DNA of 64,000 nt from Diphasiastrum complanatum. Taxonomy: Eukaryota; Streptophyta; Lycopodiopsida; Lycopodiales; Lycopodiaceae. Numbering within the stretch: the first letter of the stretch is position 1; every line of letters starts with the position of its first letter. A program made the position numbers and the translations under genes. The notes under the pieces were generated by a model. That model made no database searches. It was given only the letters and a program-made list of their open reading frames with translations, and was not told where the DNA came from. The stretch covers positions 18,997,450-19,061,449 of the forward strand of contig CM055095.1 in NCBI GenBank assembly GCA_029204225.1, read 5' to 3'. Below are positions 1 through 11,479 of this stretch, in pieces.

Positions 1-412
1 CTATCCAGAGACATGTCTCTGGAGGTGCTGGCATTATCAACATGCAGACCAGAATATCTGTCCTGAAGCCTTTTGAGAATGACGAAATCCTTTGGCATGA
101 TGGTGACACGCTTATCATGCACTGCCAGAAGACAAGTATCGTCAAAAAACTGTGACAAAAAATATTCTGCAACACCCTATAAGGCATGCATGGCTGTCAT
201 GACAAAATGAACATTCAACCCAAGTGACAGAATGACATTCCGTACAGATCGACCGAAAGGAGCTCTAGGGGTCAACAATTCAGTTAAAGTTTTCTGATCT
301 CCCTCAGCCAGACCTGCTTCTTGCCACGCCTACGGCCAGTACCAGGGGGAACACGAGATTGGGATGGCTGTACATTGGTTATGGCACGGGCAGTGGATTT
401 GAACCTGGCCAT
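1..412 (-). pseudogene. CENH3-like histone H3 variant, intronless and disrupted; runs off the left edge
   Basis: Reading the minus strand from the ATG at 412, the protein begins MARFKSTAR and continues with PPGTGRRRGKKQVWLREIRK, the histone H3 N-terminal start and alpha-N region. After a net 7-nt loss near 285 (where H3 has QKST) the next frame reads TELLTPRAPFGRSVRNV, then ALxGVAEYFLSQFFDDT and HDKRVTIMPKDF, the H3 alpha-2, loop and alpha-3 core. An in-frame TAG at 177-179 replaces the Gln of the ALQ motif. The tail between MAR and PPGTG differs from canonical H3, which favours the centromeric variant (family knowledge). Plant CENH3 genes normally have several introns; this copy has none, so a retrocopy is inferred. 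Two lesions make it a probable pseudogene. Reading frame continues past the usual H3 end (LKRLQDRYSG and on) to the window edge. Confidence 0.72.
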
Positions 413-721
413 CATTCTCAGAAGAAAAAGATTAAAAAAAAAAAGTTCGAACAAAAGAAAAGTGGCTGAAAACAAAAAAAATTTGCAATAAAAGGACGCT
501 AGAGATCGATACCAGAACTGAATATCGGCTTCGAGCGCAAGATCTACACAGATTATTTTATGAAAAGAGATGCACACTCGAAAGCGATATTGCACTATCA
601 GCGGTATCGGACTCGAGCGCACTATGAGAGGGCGGAAGCTTGAGCGGTGAAAGAGCGCGCTTGAGAGCGATATTGGGAGCTAAAAGCGAAAATTTTGCAA
701 AAAAAAATGGAAATTTCGAGG

Positions 722-997
722 ACTTATATATACGAAATTTTTGCACGTGTGAAAAGACGGTGCAAACACGTGTCGTTAGATTATTGGTCCACGTGGAATG
801 TCCGTACTGACAATGATGACCCAATTATGAGGCCATGTGGGCTGAGACATGTGCACGAATCCGTTCTCGACGCATGTCATTCTCGCACGTGACAGATGTC
901 AGATCAATCATTCTAGGTACGGTTTATTTTGACCAATCACAAGTCGACACGTGTTTCTTCGCCACTCGTCCAAACGTGCAATTTTTTTTTTATAAAT
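722..997. promoter_or_regulatory. Candidate bidirectional promoter with five CACGTG G-boxes
   Basis: Palindromic G-boxes (CACGTG) lie at 744-749, 767-772, 790-795, 886-891 and 948-953. A TATA-like TATATATAAG faces left on the minus strand at 722-731, and TATAAATAGG faces right at 991-1000, with CCAAT at 933-937. Outside both TATA boxes the presumed leaders are imperfect inverted copies of each other: the minus-strand leader around 556-620 and the plus-strand leader around 1080-1145 share TATCGC(T/A)TTC and CATCTCTTTTC. The left arm leads to the CENH3-like ATG at 412 and the right arm to the ORF starting at 1289. G-boxes bind bZIP and bHLH factors in plants. Promoter activity is inferred from motif arrangement only. 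Confidence 0.55.
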
Positions 998-1288
998 AGG
1001 TCTTTATCGGCTCGGATTTTCACGCAATCTATCGATTTCAAGTGCGCCGCTTGCTCTCATTACCCTCTGTTGACTATTTTGCGCCTGGATCTGATACTGC
1101 ATTGTCTAGTATCGCATTCAAGCGCGCTTCACATCTCTTTTCTTTTGTGCTCTGTGTTCTTGCACGGATCCAATACTCCAACTTGAAATATCTCTCTCGA
1201 GCACACGTTGCCTTGACGTGCTTGCCTGACCTGCGGTTTGTGCCTGAGAGCGATATTTGAAACTTTAGTTCTGTTGTTTTTGTTTAAA

Positions 1289-2600
1289 ATGTCTAATTTT
1301 GATTCTAGTTTGCTTTCTTTTTTTCTTGAATTTGGTATTACTGATAGGTTGGAGTATTTTCAATCTCTTTTTTCTCCTTTTCTTTTTATTCTACCTTCTA
1401 TAACTGAGGGCCCTGGTGTAGAGGCATTTTATGAGATGTATCTCAGATTTAAGTCCCTACTTAGTACTCCATTATTCAGATCTTAGAATAAGGACATGAT
1501 TTATTATCAGGACTCGACAAGCATATCTATAAAGCTAAGCTTGACAGAATGTTTACCAAGTTACATAATGATTTCAAGTTTGTAGATGAGTGCCCAATTC
1601 ATAATAAAAAATATAGATTTGTTGATTTTCAGTCTGCTTTTGTTTTTTTGTTTTTTTTTTTTCTTTTGTTAAATATTTCTGACAATTCGGAGGCTGTCCC
1701 CTCCACTTCTGAAGCAGCTTCTTCTAGTGGTACAAAGTCTGAAAAGTAAAAGATTGTAGATATAGATACTTTTTTTTTATTGATACGAGTGTTAATTTAG
1801 ATGATTGTTCTGATTTTGATCCTGTTCGAAATAGGGCTACGTTTATAGGCCCTAGAATACCCACTACCCTTTCTCCTTCTGATAAATCTTTGATCACTTT
1901 GCCTATTTATAATATAGATAATAATTTCTTTTTGACAATATCGGATATATCGAATCTTTTTGACTTCACTGAAGCTAAGACTCTTTGCATTTTGAGCAAA
2001 GAGCTTGATGAATTTTCGGATATAATTGATTTTGATGCTGATGATCCTCCCTGGTGTTGATGATGTACATAATGATAAGTTTTATTCAGGGAAAGATTGC
2101 TTGAAAATGGCTGTGGAGGAAATGCGCAACAAAGAAGATGATCTACCTTTTGAGGAGTTTTTTAGAATCCAAATTCAACTTGGTTTTCCACAGCCAACTG
2201 TCTATTCATCGAAAGGTGGACATAATATTGATGGAGAGACAGTAATCAGGGAAGACAAAGCCGAATGCGTAAGTTTTTGTATCTTATCAAGTACTAGTAG
2301 ATTTGTTATGTCAGATTATATACTAGAGTTTACTTTATTTTTTATCATTTCAGGAAACAATTTTCCTTGATGATTTCGCAATTCGTCGAGGAGGACAAAG
2401 ATTTTCTGTTGGAGAATTTTCAAGAGATCATGCACTGGGGCACTATCTGAAGTCCTTCAAGAATAATGAGATAAGTGTTGCCCATTCAAAGTTTCATCAA
2501 CATGGTGAAACTATGATTATGACAATCAAGGCACTGTCTCGTTTTCTTGTAGGACATAATTTCAATAAGGTGCATAAAATAATTTTTGTAAGGAAAACTA
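1289..2600 (+). pseudogene. Decayed plus-strand gene of unknown function downstream of the G-box promoter
   Basis: A methionine at 1289 opens a 65-codon frame (MSNFDSSLLSFFLEFGITD) that ends at 1486. Further coding-looking stretches follow in shifting frames: an acidic, Asp-rich stretch at about 1757-2058 and KMAVEEMRNKEDDLPFEEFF near 2105. A GT-AG intron fits 2270-2353 (gtaagttt to atttcag), after which ETIFLDDFAIRRGGQRFSV follows near 2354-2400. I recognise no domain. Frame breaks near 1490 and 1750 mean it is probably not functional. It converges on the minus-strand transposase-like gene, so it may be the second gene of one element or a captured host gene. Confidence 0.4.
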
Positions 2601-2673
2601 TTGCGGTTAAAATTTTAGGATATGGACTAGTGAATTCCATGCTCAGATTATCTCATTTTGCATTGTATGCTGT

Positions 2674-4440
2674 TTACGTTGCTAAGACTTCCACTATTTC
2701 TTGCCAAGAATGTCGAATGATGTCGTAATATGTGCTGCATGTCATAAAAACATAAATTAAATCGGTACCAAAAGTATCTAATTTAATTGCACATATTTGT
2801 CTATCGTAGTGTAAAATCAAAATCTTACCATATAATGTGTTATATGATCAACACCCCATGCACTTTGAATTGCATCCACAAATTCATTGGTTGTTTTCTG
2901 TATCATTTGTACATCAGTATTTGAAAATTTACCTTTTCTCAAGTATTTCACCATGTTGTCTAATTTTTTCCAAACTTCTACTTTGTGTATACAAGTAGAA
3001 CCTTCTTCTTCGCAATCTTGAGTTGCTGCAATAATTGCTTTCCAAACCGTGTATTGAATCTTAGATTGTTTGCCAGAATACTTTAATAAAAATCTTCGAG
3101 CTTTAGATCCTCCAATGCTCGGCTTGCATGGAATATTTCCTGTTTTACCTGATAGCTTGTCATCTTTTTTTATTTTAACGTGGCCTTTATGTAAGCCTGC
3201 TTTGGACAACACATTTTCTAATCTGGAAATAGCTTCCTTCGTAGGGGCCTCTGGCTCAGAATTCCATGCAAACAAGATGTGAAGATATATTGTTTTTCTA
3301 TAATACGCGCCTCCGCATGCAATGTACAAATATGAACATCTCGTAGAGGAATCAGTAGTACATGTTTCCAATTAGGATTTTCTCGATCTCTTGATATTCA
3401 TGTATCGTCTTGTCATGTCTTTTGCTATTTTCATGCAGTACAAACAAGGATGTTTAGAGTTAGTGCCATGAGATACATTGAACATACATTTTAATGTCTT
3501 CAGATCTCCTGCTAAATGCCATTCAATGTTGAAAGTGCCAATTCCAAGAATATTGAGTGGAACTCCCTCCGTGGCAAGATATGATGCTCTATTAAATATC
3601 CATGAGAGAATGTCATGGTCTTCTTTAAGCACCTATAAGAGAATGCAAAAACATGATTAGCCTCCTAATATTAACACATAGAAGATTTTCCATATGAAAT
3701 CCATATTTAAATGATTATCCCTATTTATTATGTGAAGGAACTGCTATACTTGAAATGCTGCCAACCACCAGATATCATTTTCTGATTGAACACTAAAATT
3801 GAGGCCTTCTAAGTCTTCTGAATTTGAAAGTGCTCCATTCATGATCGTGAGACTGACTCTTTCCATTTTCTGTCCTTTTATAATTTCAGACTCATCTAAC
3901 TTGAGAACAACTATCAACTTGTTATTGACATTCTCATTTGTAATACCGTAAAAATTTATGATGAATGTTAATAACTGATTAATGTCAATAAATAAACTGT
4001 TGGAATTGTTATAAGCTAAACTTTCTCCTTTCGAGCAATACACTTCATTGATATGAGATGGATTACCAACTATTGTCTGCATACCATGGTTTAACATGTC
4101 TTTTTTTTTTTAAAAGATGAAATGGTCGTGGGATTGAAAACTTTTTAATATTTACCTATGCAAATGCCTCCTTTATCATCTTAAACATTGTTGCATATGC
4201 TTCCCTACTGATGCTAGAAAAGTCACATGCCCCCTGAAGCAATGTAGTGTCTAATATTTTTCCAACTTCATCCATAATGCTATCAGAACCGAAGCCTTAA
4301 TCTTTTTCATTTTGTTATTATTTAACATTGATTTCATAGATTCAGAAGTCAAGATAGAGCCTAGTGAGTTTCCAATTGAAATCTCATCGGCCAAATGGTC
4401 TTCAACAACCAATGCTGATCTGCATTGCAAACATATTGTT
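2674..4440 (-). pseudogene. Transposase-like gene with introns, degenerate
   Basis: On the minus strand the coding blocks are about 4440-4160 (frame-broken), 4097-3750, 3632-2829 and 2734-2674. Clean GT-AG junctions join 3750 to 3632 (CAA|GTATAG, TATAG|GTGCTT) and 2829 to 2734 (ATG|GTAAGA, ATGCAG|CACATA), both in phase. Readable motifs are VVLKLDESEIIKGQKMERV, WHLAGDLKTLKCMF, SKHPCLYC and HYMHILRHH. This order resembles a widespread unclassified transposase-like family with a GDxKFL segment, a CxxC pair and a YxHxLxxH segment; that assignment is from memory and tentative. A TAA stop sits in frame at 3372-3374 and the 5' part is frameshifted, so it is inactive. Terminal inverted repeats were not found. 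Confidence 0.42.
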
Positions 4441-4632
4441 CACGAAAATGTCAGTAGAAATTAGGACACTCATAGTATTCACAACAGTATATAAGAAGCA
4501 AATCAACAGAAATGAATAAATAACAAAATTAGTGATTATGAATGAATCAAAAAGTTCAAGCAATATTCAATACCAAATAGGCTATAAATTACTTGAATAC
4601 ACAGATTCGTCTTTTTCTATGACCTCCTCTAG

Positions 4633-5580
4633 ATGATAGATGCGTTTATCTTGTCTAACAACACTTCTCTTCTGCACACTACTAAGAGTGATCTGTCAAA
4701 GGAATTTGACATGACTGATTTAGGAGCTATCAATTCTTTGTTAGAAATTCACATTACTAAAAATAGGCTTCAGAAGAAGATCTATCTTAGCCAACAGACA
4801 TATCTAAAAGACATTTTAAAAAAGTTTCATATGTCTGATTGCAAACCAATTGATACTCCAATGGATTCAAGTATAGTATTGACTAAACCTACTAGTGCTG
4901 ATTTTGATAGTGAAGTACTCGACATAGCGAAGTACCCTTATCATTCAATAATAGGATCTTTAATGTATGCAATGTTGTGTACCAGACCAGATTTAGCATA
5001 CACTGTTAGCACGTTAAGTCAATTCATGTCTAATCCTAGGATCTCTCATTGGAAAGCATTAAAGAGAGTGATGAGATATATTCAGGGAAGTTTAGATCAC
5101 ATTTTATGTTAGATGGAAATGCCATCGACCCACTCGTCCTGCGAGGCTTCTCCAACTCAGATTGGAGAGGAACAGTCTCTATCTGGCAAGGGGACCGATT
5201 TCGTGGAACTCAAGGAAGCAAAAATCAGTTGTGTTTTCTTCGACAGAGCCAGAGTACATCGTAGCATGCCAAGCTTCAAAAGAAGCAGATCAGGTTACTA
5301 CTTCACGACTTACATCACACTCAGTTCAATGCTACCACCATTCTGTGCGACAACTTGAGCTACACTGTCACTGAATCCCAGATTTCATGGCAAATCCAAG
5401 CACATAGAAATCCAGTATTATTTCATTCGGAAAAAAGTTTTCTCAGGGCAAGTGATTCTTCAATACTGCTCCACAACAGAAATGGTTGCAGACATCTTCA
5501 CCAAAGCGCTTCCCAGGATCAAGTATCAGAAGTTCTTCAACATGCTGAACCTGATGAAGATACCAAGGCACCAACCGTGA
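4633..5580 (+). pseudogene. Ty1/Copia reverse transcriptase C-terminus and RNase H remnant
   Basis: The first 159 codons show Copia RT landmarks after the catalytic motif: LSKEFDMTDLG, FLEIHITK-like text, SQQTYLKDILKKFHMSDCKP and RPDLAYTVSTLSQFMSNP. After a stop at 5110-5112 the RNase H domain continues in shifted frames: DW near 5160, STEPEYI near 5240, then SKHIEIQYYFI and the terminal ADIFTKALPRIKYQKFF. The catalytic YVDD region is replaced or missing at the 5' edge (the frame starts MIDAFILS), so the element is 5' truncated where it abuts the transposase-like gene. A purine run (AAGGGGAC) follows near 5585, the expected polypurine tract position. Confidence 0.9.
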
Positions 5581-5592
5581 CCTTAAGGGGAC

Positions 5593-6824
5593 TGTTGGAA
5601 ATCAAGCCCACAATTGTTTCCTTGGTGAATGACTATTTTTCTATTTTATGATTCTTCCTGCACGTTTATTGATCATTGATCTTGGGTCGGTTGAAACCAA
5701 GTTTGGTTCTACGTCTGCTCATCTGATACCTGCATGAATCATAAACTTAGACAACCAATTATTGCAGAACGTCTACAACGGGCTTCCGACTGATCTCCAG
5801 CAAAGGGTAACCAATCCCATTATGATTTCAAGTTCAGATGTTAAGTTTAATAACTTGAAGTCCTTGAAGACTTGGCCATCTTCAAGGACTTCCGCAAACT
5901 TGCATTTAGAACAAGTCTGCAGATTTACATTACTTTTTCAACAGTTTGCAAAAATACACTAAGTGTCGCAGAGTTCGCATTTTTTGCACTTTCCCGAAAA
6001 CTTCGACACTTACCTTCGACTTCTTCTGTTCAATTATTTTGAAGAAGTCAACTTGTTCACAGTTCAAAAGTTCAACTATTCTCAACATCTTCGGCTTTTT
6101 TGCATTTTTTTGAAAAATACGAAGAGAGAGAAAATTCTCGAAGGTCCTCTATTTTTAAGGATTGAATTGTTAAAGGCACCTTCGCCTTGTTTTTAAGGGC
6201 ACCTTAAATTTGTTTTAAAGGCACCTTCGACTTTTTGCATTTTCCCGAAAAGTGCGAGAAAGTTAAACTGTTAAGGACATCTTTGCTTTTTTGAGGGCAC
6301 CTTAAACTGTTTACGGGCACCTTCGGCTTTTTCGCAAAATCTCGAAGAGAGAGAAAAATGCCGAAGGTCGTCTATTTTGAACGAGGAACGTTCCCAGCCA
6401 CTTCGCGAAATTTGCGAAGTGAGAGAAAACCACTTCACGTAAAATGCGAAGTGAGAGTTTTTGCGACATCCTTATTAGCATCAACGTTCCTGATTTGTTG
6501 ACCGTGTACATTATGTACAATTGCCAAATACTTCAAAGTACAACGACTTACCTAATTAGGTGAAAAACATTTACTGTAATTAATACATGGATGAAATCTA
6601 TAAATGGATCATCCAGGCACACTCATAGGGTCGCTCCGTCCATAGACACATTATTTGAGCCCCCAGTTACACCGTCATTTTTGGGTTGTAATTGCTATTC
6701 GTGTTTCAGTGTAATATAACACCAACTTGGTTTTATTTGTGTGTAACGTAGATGAATGTTCATTGTAATTGAATGCACTCTATCGCTGTTTGATCGCGCT
6801 TGTTTACTCACTCTGATCACAACA
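5593..6824 (+). repeat. Probable 3' LTR of the Copia remnant
   Basis: TGTTGGAAATC begins directly after the purine tract that follows the Copia RNase H stop, the normal place for a 3' LTR. A possible end is the CACAACA near 6824, giving TG...CA, but the partner LTR is absent because the element is truncated, so the right boundary is a guess. Between about 6170 and 6450 the DNA contains a loose repeat of GGCACCTT separated by Phe-rich or poly-T stretches, and paired copies of CACTTC / GCGAAGTGAGAG at 6398-6455. Confidence 0.35.
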
Positions 6825-8123
6825 CAGATGTCTACGACTCCTCAGTTTCTGATCAGACGATGGTTGTCTTTGACGCCTGAGGAACTCGCGATATCATACT
6901 GCTCTTCCATTTATTTTAGAACCATACTTCACATTGAATTTGATTTTCAGTAACACCACACACAAACCATTTCTAAACTCCTCGGTGGACTGTACTTTCA
7001 TTTTTTGAGAGTATGAATTAATTTTTAAGATCCTGTTGGGCAATTAGAACACTTAAAGCTGTGATTACATTTAGCATAAGCTGTCTATTAGACTGGTTTT
7101 GCATCTAACAGCTGATTAGAATGGGAGAGCTGTTCCGCAATATTTCTGCTCTCTTCTCCGTTCGTGTTCTTCTATCTCCATTGCCCCTATCAAAGTGCCG
7201 AGAAGTATTGAAAATTATTGAAAGGTGCTAGAAAGTTTCACCTCTTTTGGAGATGTTTTTTACAACCCTTTCTTTGGCTATCTACTTTCAAAAATCCTTT
7301 ATGACGATAGAAACATGTCTATAATTTTTTTTTTAACATTTGGATTCCTATAGAGATATCGCACCTAAAGTTACCCATGTGAAGTGCTTAAAAGTGCTAA
7401 AAATTGAAGTTTTTTGGGGAGAAATTGCCATCAATTGAGAGAAAAAAAATTTATGTTTTCAAAGAACACAATGAAGAGAGTCAAGTCTAGTTCCACATAC
7501 AATTGAAAGATTGAAATTTCAGTCATTTGATGGCATGTTATGTCTCATCAAGCGACCAAGGATTTTTTGCACTTTTGTATGCACGCGCACAAAAGTAACA
7601 ACTCTAGTGTTAAACAAAGGAGAAATCCTACCTACAATGGCTTAAAGCCCTTGGTTCTAATCTAACACCTGCGCTTGCGAGCTGCAGCCAAAGAGAAGAG
7701 GAGGGTGAGACAGACAAGCTATGAAAGAGCTTGGAAGCGTTCTTCCTACCCGCAAATCCATGGCTTGGCTTCTAAACCTGCATAGCAAATCTACGAATAG
7801 GAGATGATATTAAGCATGTCTAGCAATCTAGGCATCAAGCATGCATAATATAGAAGCAAGCATCAAGCATGAAACTTAAACACTCACCTCACAACCCTCT
7901 CTCTTCCTCTTTCAAAGCATTCACAAACACAAAAGTAGGAGAGAACTCAACTCTTTGATATTACAAATGGAATTTGAGAACATAAAATAAAAAGGATTTG
8001 GCCTTTTGATAGTTGGGTCCAAAAGAGTTAAAGTGGCAATTTTTTATTGGCTCATTTCTAAACTTAAGTTGTACCTTTTAGTCATATATATACTTTCGGT
8101 ACTTGATATAAAATAACAAAGCA
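6825..8123. other. No gene recognised
   Basis: AT-rich sequence with short unrelated open frames only. Nothing in it matches a protein family I know, and no RNA gene was seen. Confidence 0.5.
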
Positions 8124-8740
<617 letters not shown>

Positions 8741-8749
8741 TGCTTTGAT

Positions 8750-11460
8750 GTTGAGAGTTTTTGTTGCTTGGATGTACTTCATGACCTTTGTTAGTGCTTT
8801 CCAATGAGTTAAGCCTGGATTTGACAGAAACTGGCTAAGTGTACTGATCGAATATGCAAGGTCTGGTCATGTGCAGATTCTTGTGTACATCATTGAGCCG
8901 ATATTGAAACGGGTAGCGCTTCATTTCCTCCTTTTCTGTCTCAGTTTGAGGAGACTGTTCCTTTGAGAACTTTAGTCCAGGGTCGAGTGGAAAGTGACTT
9001 GGTTTGCAGTTGGCCATACCATACTTTTCCAGCATGTTGTTGAGATATTGTTGCTGACTGATAAAAATCAGTCTGTTGGACGATCTTGTTGGATTTGGAT
9101 TTCAAGACAATAGTGGGCTGCACCCATGTCGGCAGCCATCTTGTATTCCTGGGCCAGCATGCATTTTGTACCATTCATCAGATTTAGATTGTTACTGAAT
9201 AAGAGTGTATCATCTACATAGAGAGTGATGATGATGAAGTAATCTGATATAGACTTGAAATAGACATTTGAGTTTGTCGAGTTTGGAATAAAATCATTCT
9301 CTATCAGAAATGTGTTGATCTTCTGGAACCAGGCTCGAGGTGACTGTTTCAGCCCGTAGAGCGCCTTGTGGATTGCATACAAGGTGCTATTGCTCGCCGT
9401 TGGGTTCGTATCCCTCTGACTGCGTCATGTAGATTTTCTCTTTGATGGTTCCATTGAGAAAAGCAGTCTGGACATTCATCTGGTGGACTTCAAGATCTGC
9501 TGCGGCTGCAAAGGAGAGAAGTAGGCGGACTGAAGCATGTTTGACAACTGGACTGAAGGTTTCTGAATAGTCCAGATCTGAAATCTGGTTGTAGCCTTTG
9601 GCGACTAGCCTGGCTTTGTAGCGATTGAGCTTTTCTTCAGCATCATACTTTGCCTTGAATATGATTTCGGTCCTTTGGTAGCTCCGTGACTTTTCATGTT
9701 TGATTCTCCATCACATAATCAAATTCAGTGTCCATCGCTGCTTTCCACTGGCCAGCATCAGGAGTAGACATTGCCTCATAAACCGTGGTTGGTTCCTAAA
9801 CAAAGTAGCAGGTCGGATCATCCATAAATCTAGATGGAGGCTGTTTGGACTTGTTCGACCTTTTGGGTTGAACCTTGGTCCTCTGACGTGGGTTGACTCG
9901 TTGAGGTTCTGACTCATTGTTTGAGTCAGAGTTGCTATTCTGCAGTTGAATCCCTGGATCGGAATTTGGTTGATCCATCCTTGGGTCAGATTTATTAGCA
10001 GCTTTTTCTTTGTGGTCGATGAACTGGTCTTCCACAAAAATGACATCTCTACTGGTGAATGCCTTCTCAGTATCCATATTGTAGGGCTTGTATGCCTTGT
10101 GGTCTGGGGAATAGCCGATGAAAATTGTTTTCTTGCTCTTGTCATCCAGCTTTCTTCTTAGATCTTCAGGGATCTGAGAAAAAGCGATGCATCCAAACAC
10201 TCAAATATTTTTGAGTGATGGTTTTGATCATGTCCACACCTCATAAGGTGTCTTGCCATTCAAGACTTTGGTGATGGATCGATTTTGCACATAGGCAACT
10301 GTAGTAACAGCTTCTGTCCAGAATTTTTTTGGAAGAGAGGCATGGGCCAACATGCTCTTGGCACTTTCAATGAGTGTCCTATTCTTTCGTTTAGCTATAC
10401 CATTGGACTGAGGTGAATAGGTGGTTGTATATTGTTGATGTATTCCCTGGCCTTGCAGAACTTCTTAAATTCTGTGGAGATATACTCTCCCCCTCCATCT
10501 ATGCGTAGAGTTTTGATCTTCCTCTAGGTCTGATTTTCTGCAGATGTCTTGAACTGTTTGAAGAACTTGAATGCTTTGGATTTGTTCTTCATAAAGTAAG
10601 TAGCAGTCCTTCTAGAGAAGTTGTTGATGAAGGTTAGAAAATAGAGAGCTCCCCCTGTGGAAGCAGTATGCATCGAGCCACAAATGTTGTTATGTACAAG
10701 GTCAAGCAAGCCCTTGGATGTATGAACTGAGTCTGAAGTGAAGGGGCTTCTAACATGCTTGCTAATAATACAACTTTCGCATGGAGAAGTTGGCTTGCTG
10801 ACAAAAGACAGATCTTGTACTAGACTCTGAGCAGACATTTGTTGAATACTGTTGAAATTAAGATGGGCAAGTCTGAAATGCCACAACATATCAGCTGATT
10901 CAGAAGTGGTTGTGTGAAGAGCTTGACTGTTAGAAGAGTAGCAATGGCTGAGTTTGTAAAGATAGCCACTTCTTCTTTCGTAGGCTATAACCTTCCGGAA
11001 TTTGTCAAGAATTGTGTAGCCTTCTGTATCGGATTCGACCCTCCGACCTGAATCGATGACTCTGAGAGCAAATTTTTGGTTAGATTTGGAATGTGGAGAA
11101 CGTTGGACTTCACCTCTTTTGAATTCAACTCTGACTATTTCTTCACCTTCGATTGAATGTGATGAGTTGTCTCCAAGTTGCACAACTTTTGTATGGGTGA
11201 ATGACTTGTAGTCCTTGAACCAGTCGCGATGGTGAGTCATGTGTTGAGTTACTCTGGAATCTAGATACCAGGAATCGATATTCTATTGTTCTCCTACTTT
11301 AGTTATGAAAGCTGCTTCATCTTCCTCTTGTTGCTGATTTGAGTGACTGGTTGTAGCACTATGTGCTTGTTGTTGGAACTGCTTCTACTTTTCGTTGTTG
11401 TACTTCAAAGTTCGGCAGTCCTTGATCTCACATTTGCTAAGAAAATGTGAGTCAAAGAAA
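8750..11460 (-). mobile_element. Ty1/Copia retrotransposon remnant (gag knuckle to RT), no LTRs found
   Basis: Read 5' to 3' on the minus strand: half of a zinc knuckle near 11420; a protease-like YLDSRVTQHM near 11250 (DSG changed to DSR); GAG-pre-integrase WHFRLAHLN with CESCIISKH (10740-10890); integrase core (10524-10720); the linker region FGCIAFSQIPEDL (9796-10200); RT with LYGLKQSPRAWFQKI and an intact YVDD near 9210; and the RT tail QQQYLNNMLEKYGMANCKP (8835-9060). Frames are broken throughout. In integrase the first catalytic Asp is Asn (HNNICG for HSDVCG) and the ERKNRT glutamate is Lys (AKRKNRT near 10400), so strand transfer would be lost even without the frameshifts. Confidence 0.92.
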
Positions 11461-11479
11461 ATAAACCCAATCCCACATT

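Noticed and set aside
413-622. N-terminal extension of the CENH3-like frame
   Set aside because: The 70 residues before MARFK are Phe/Leu-rich leader translated by chance; H3 proteins start at MAR.
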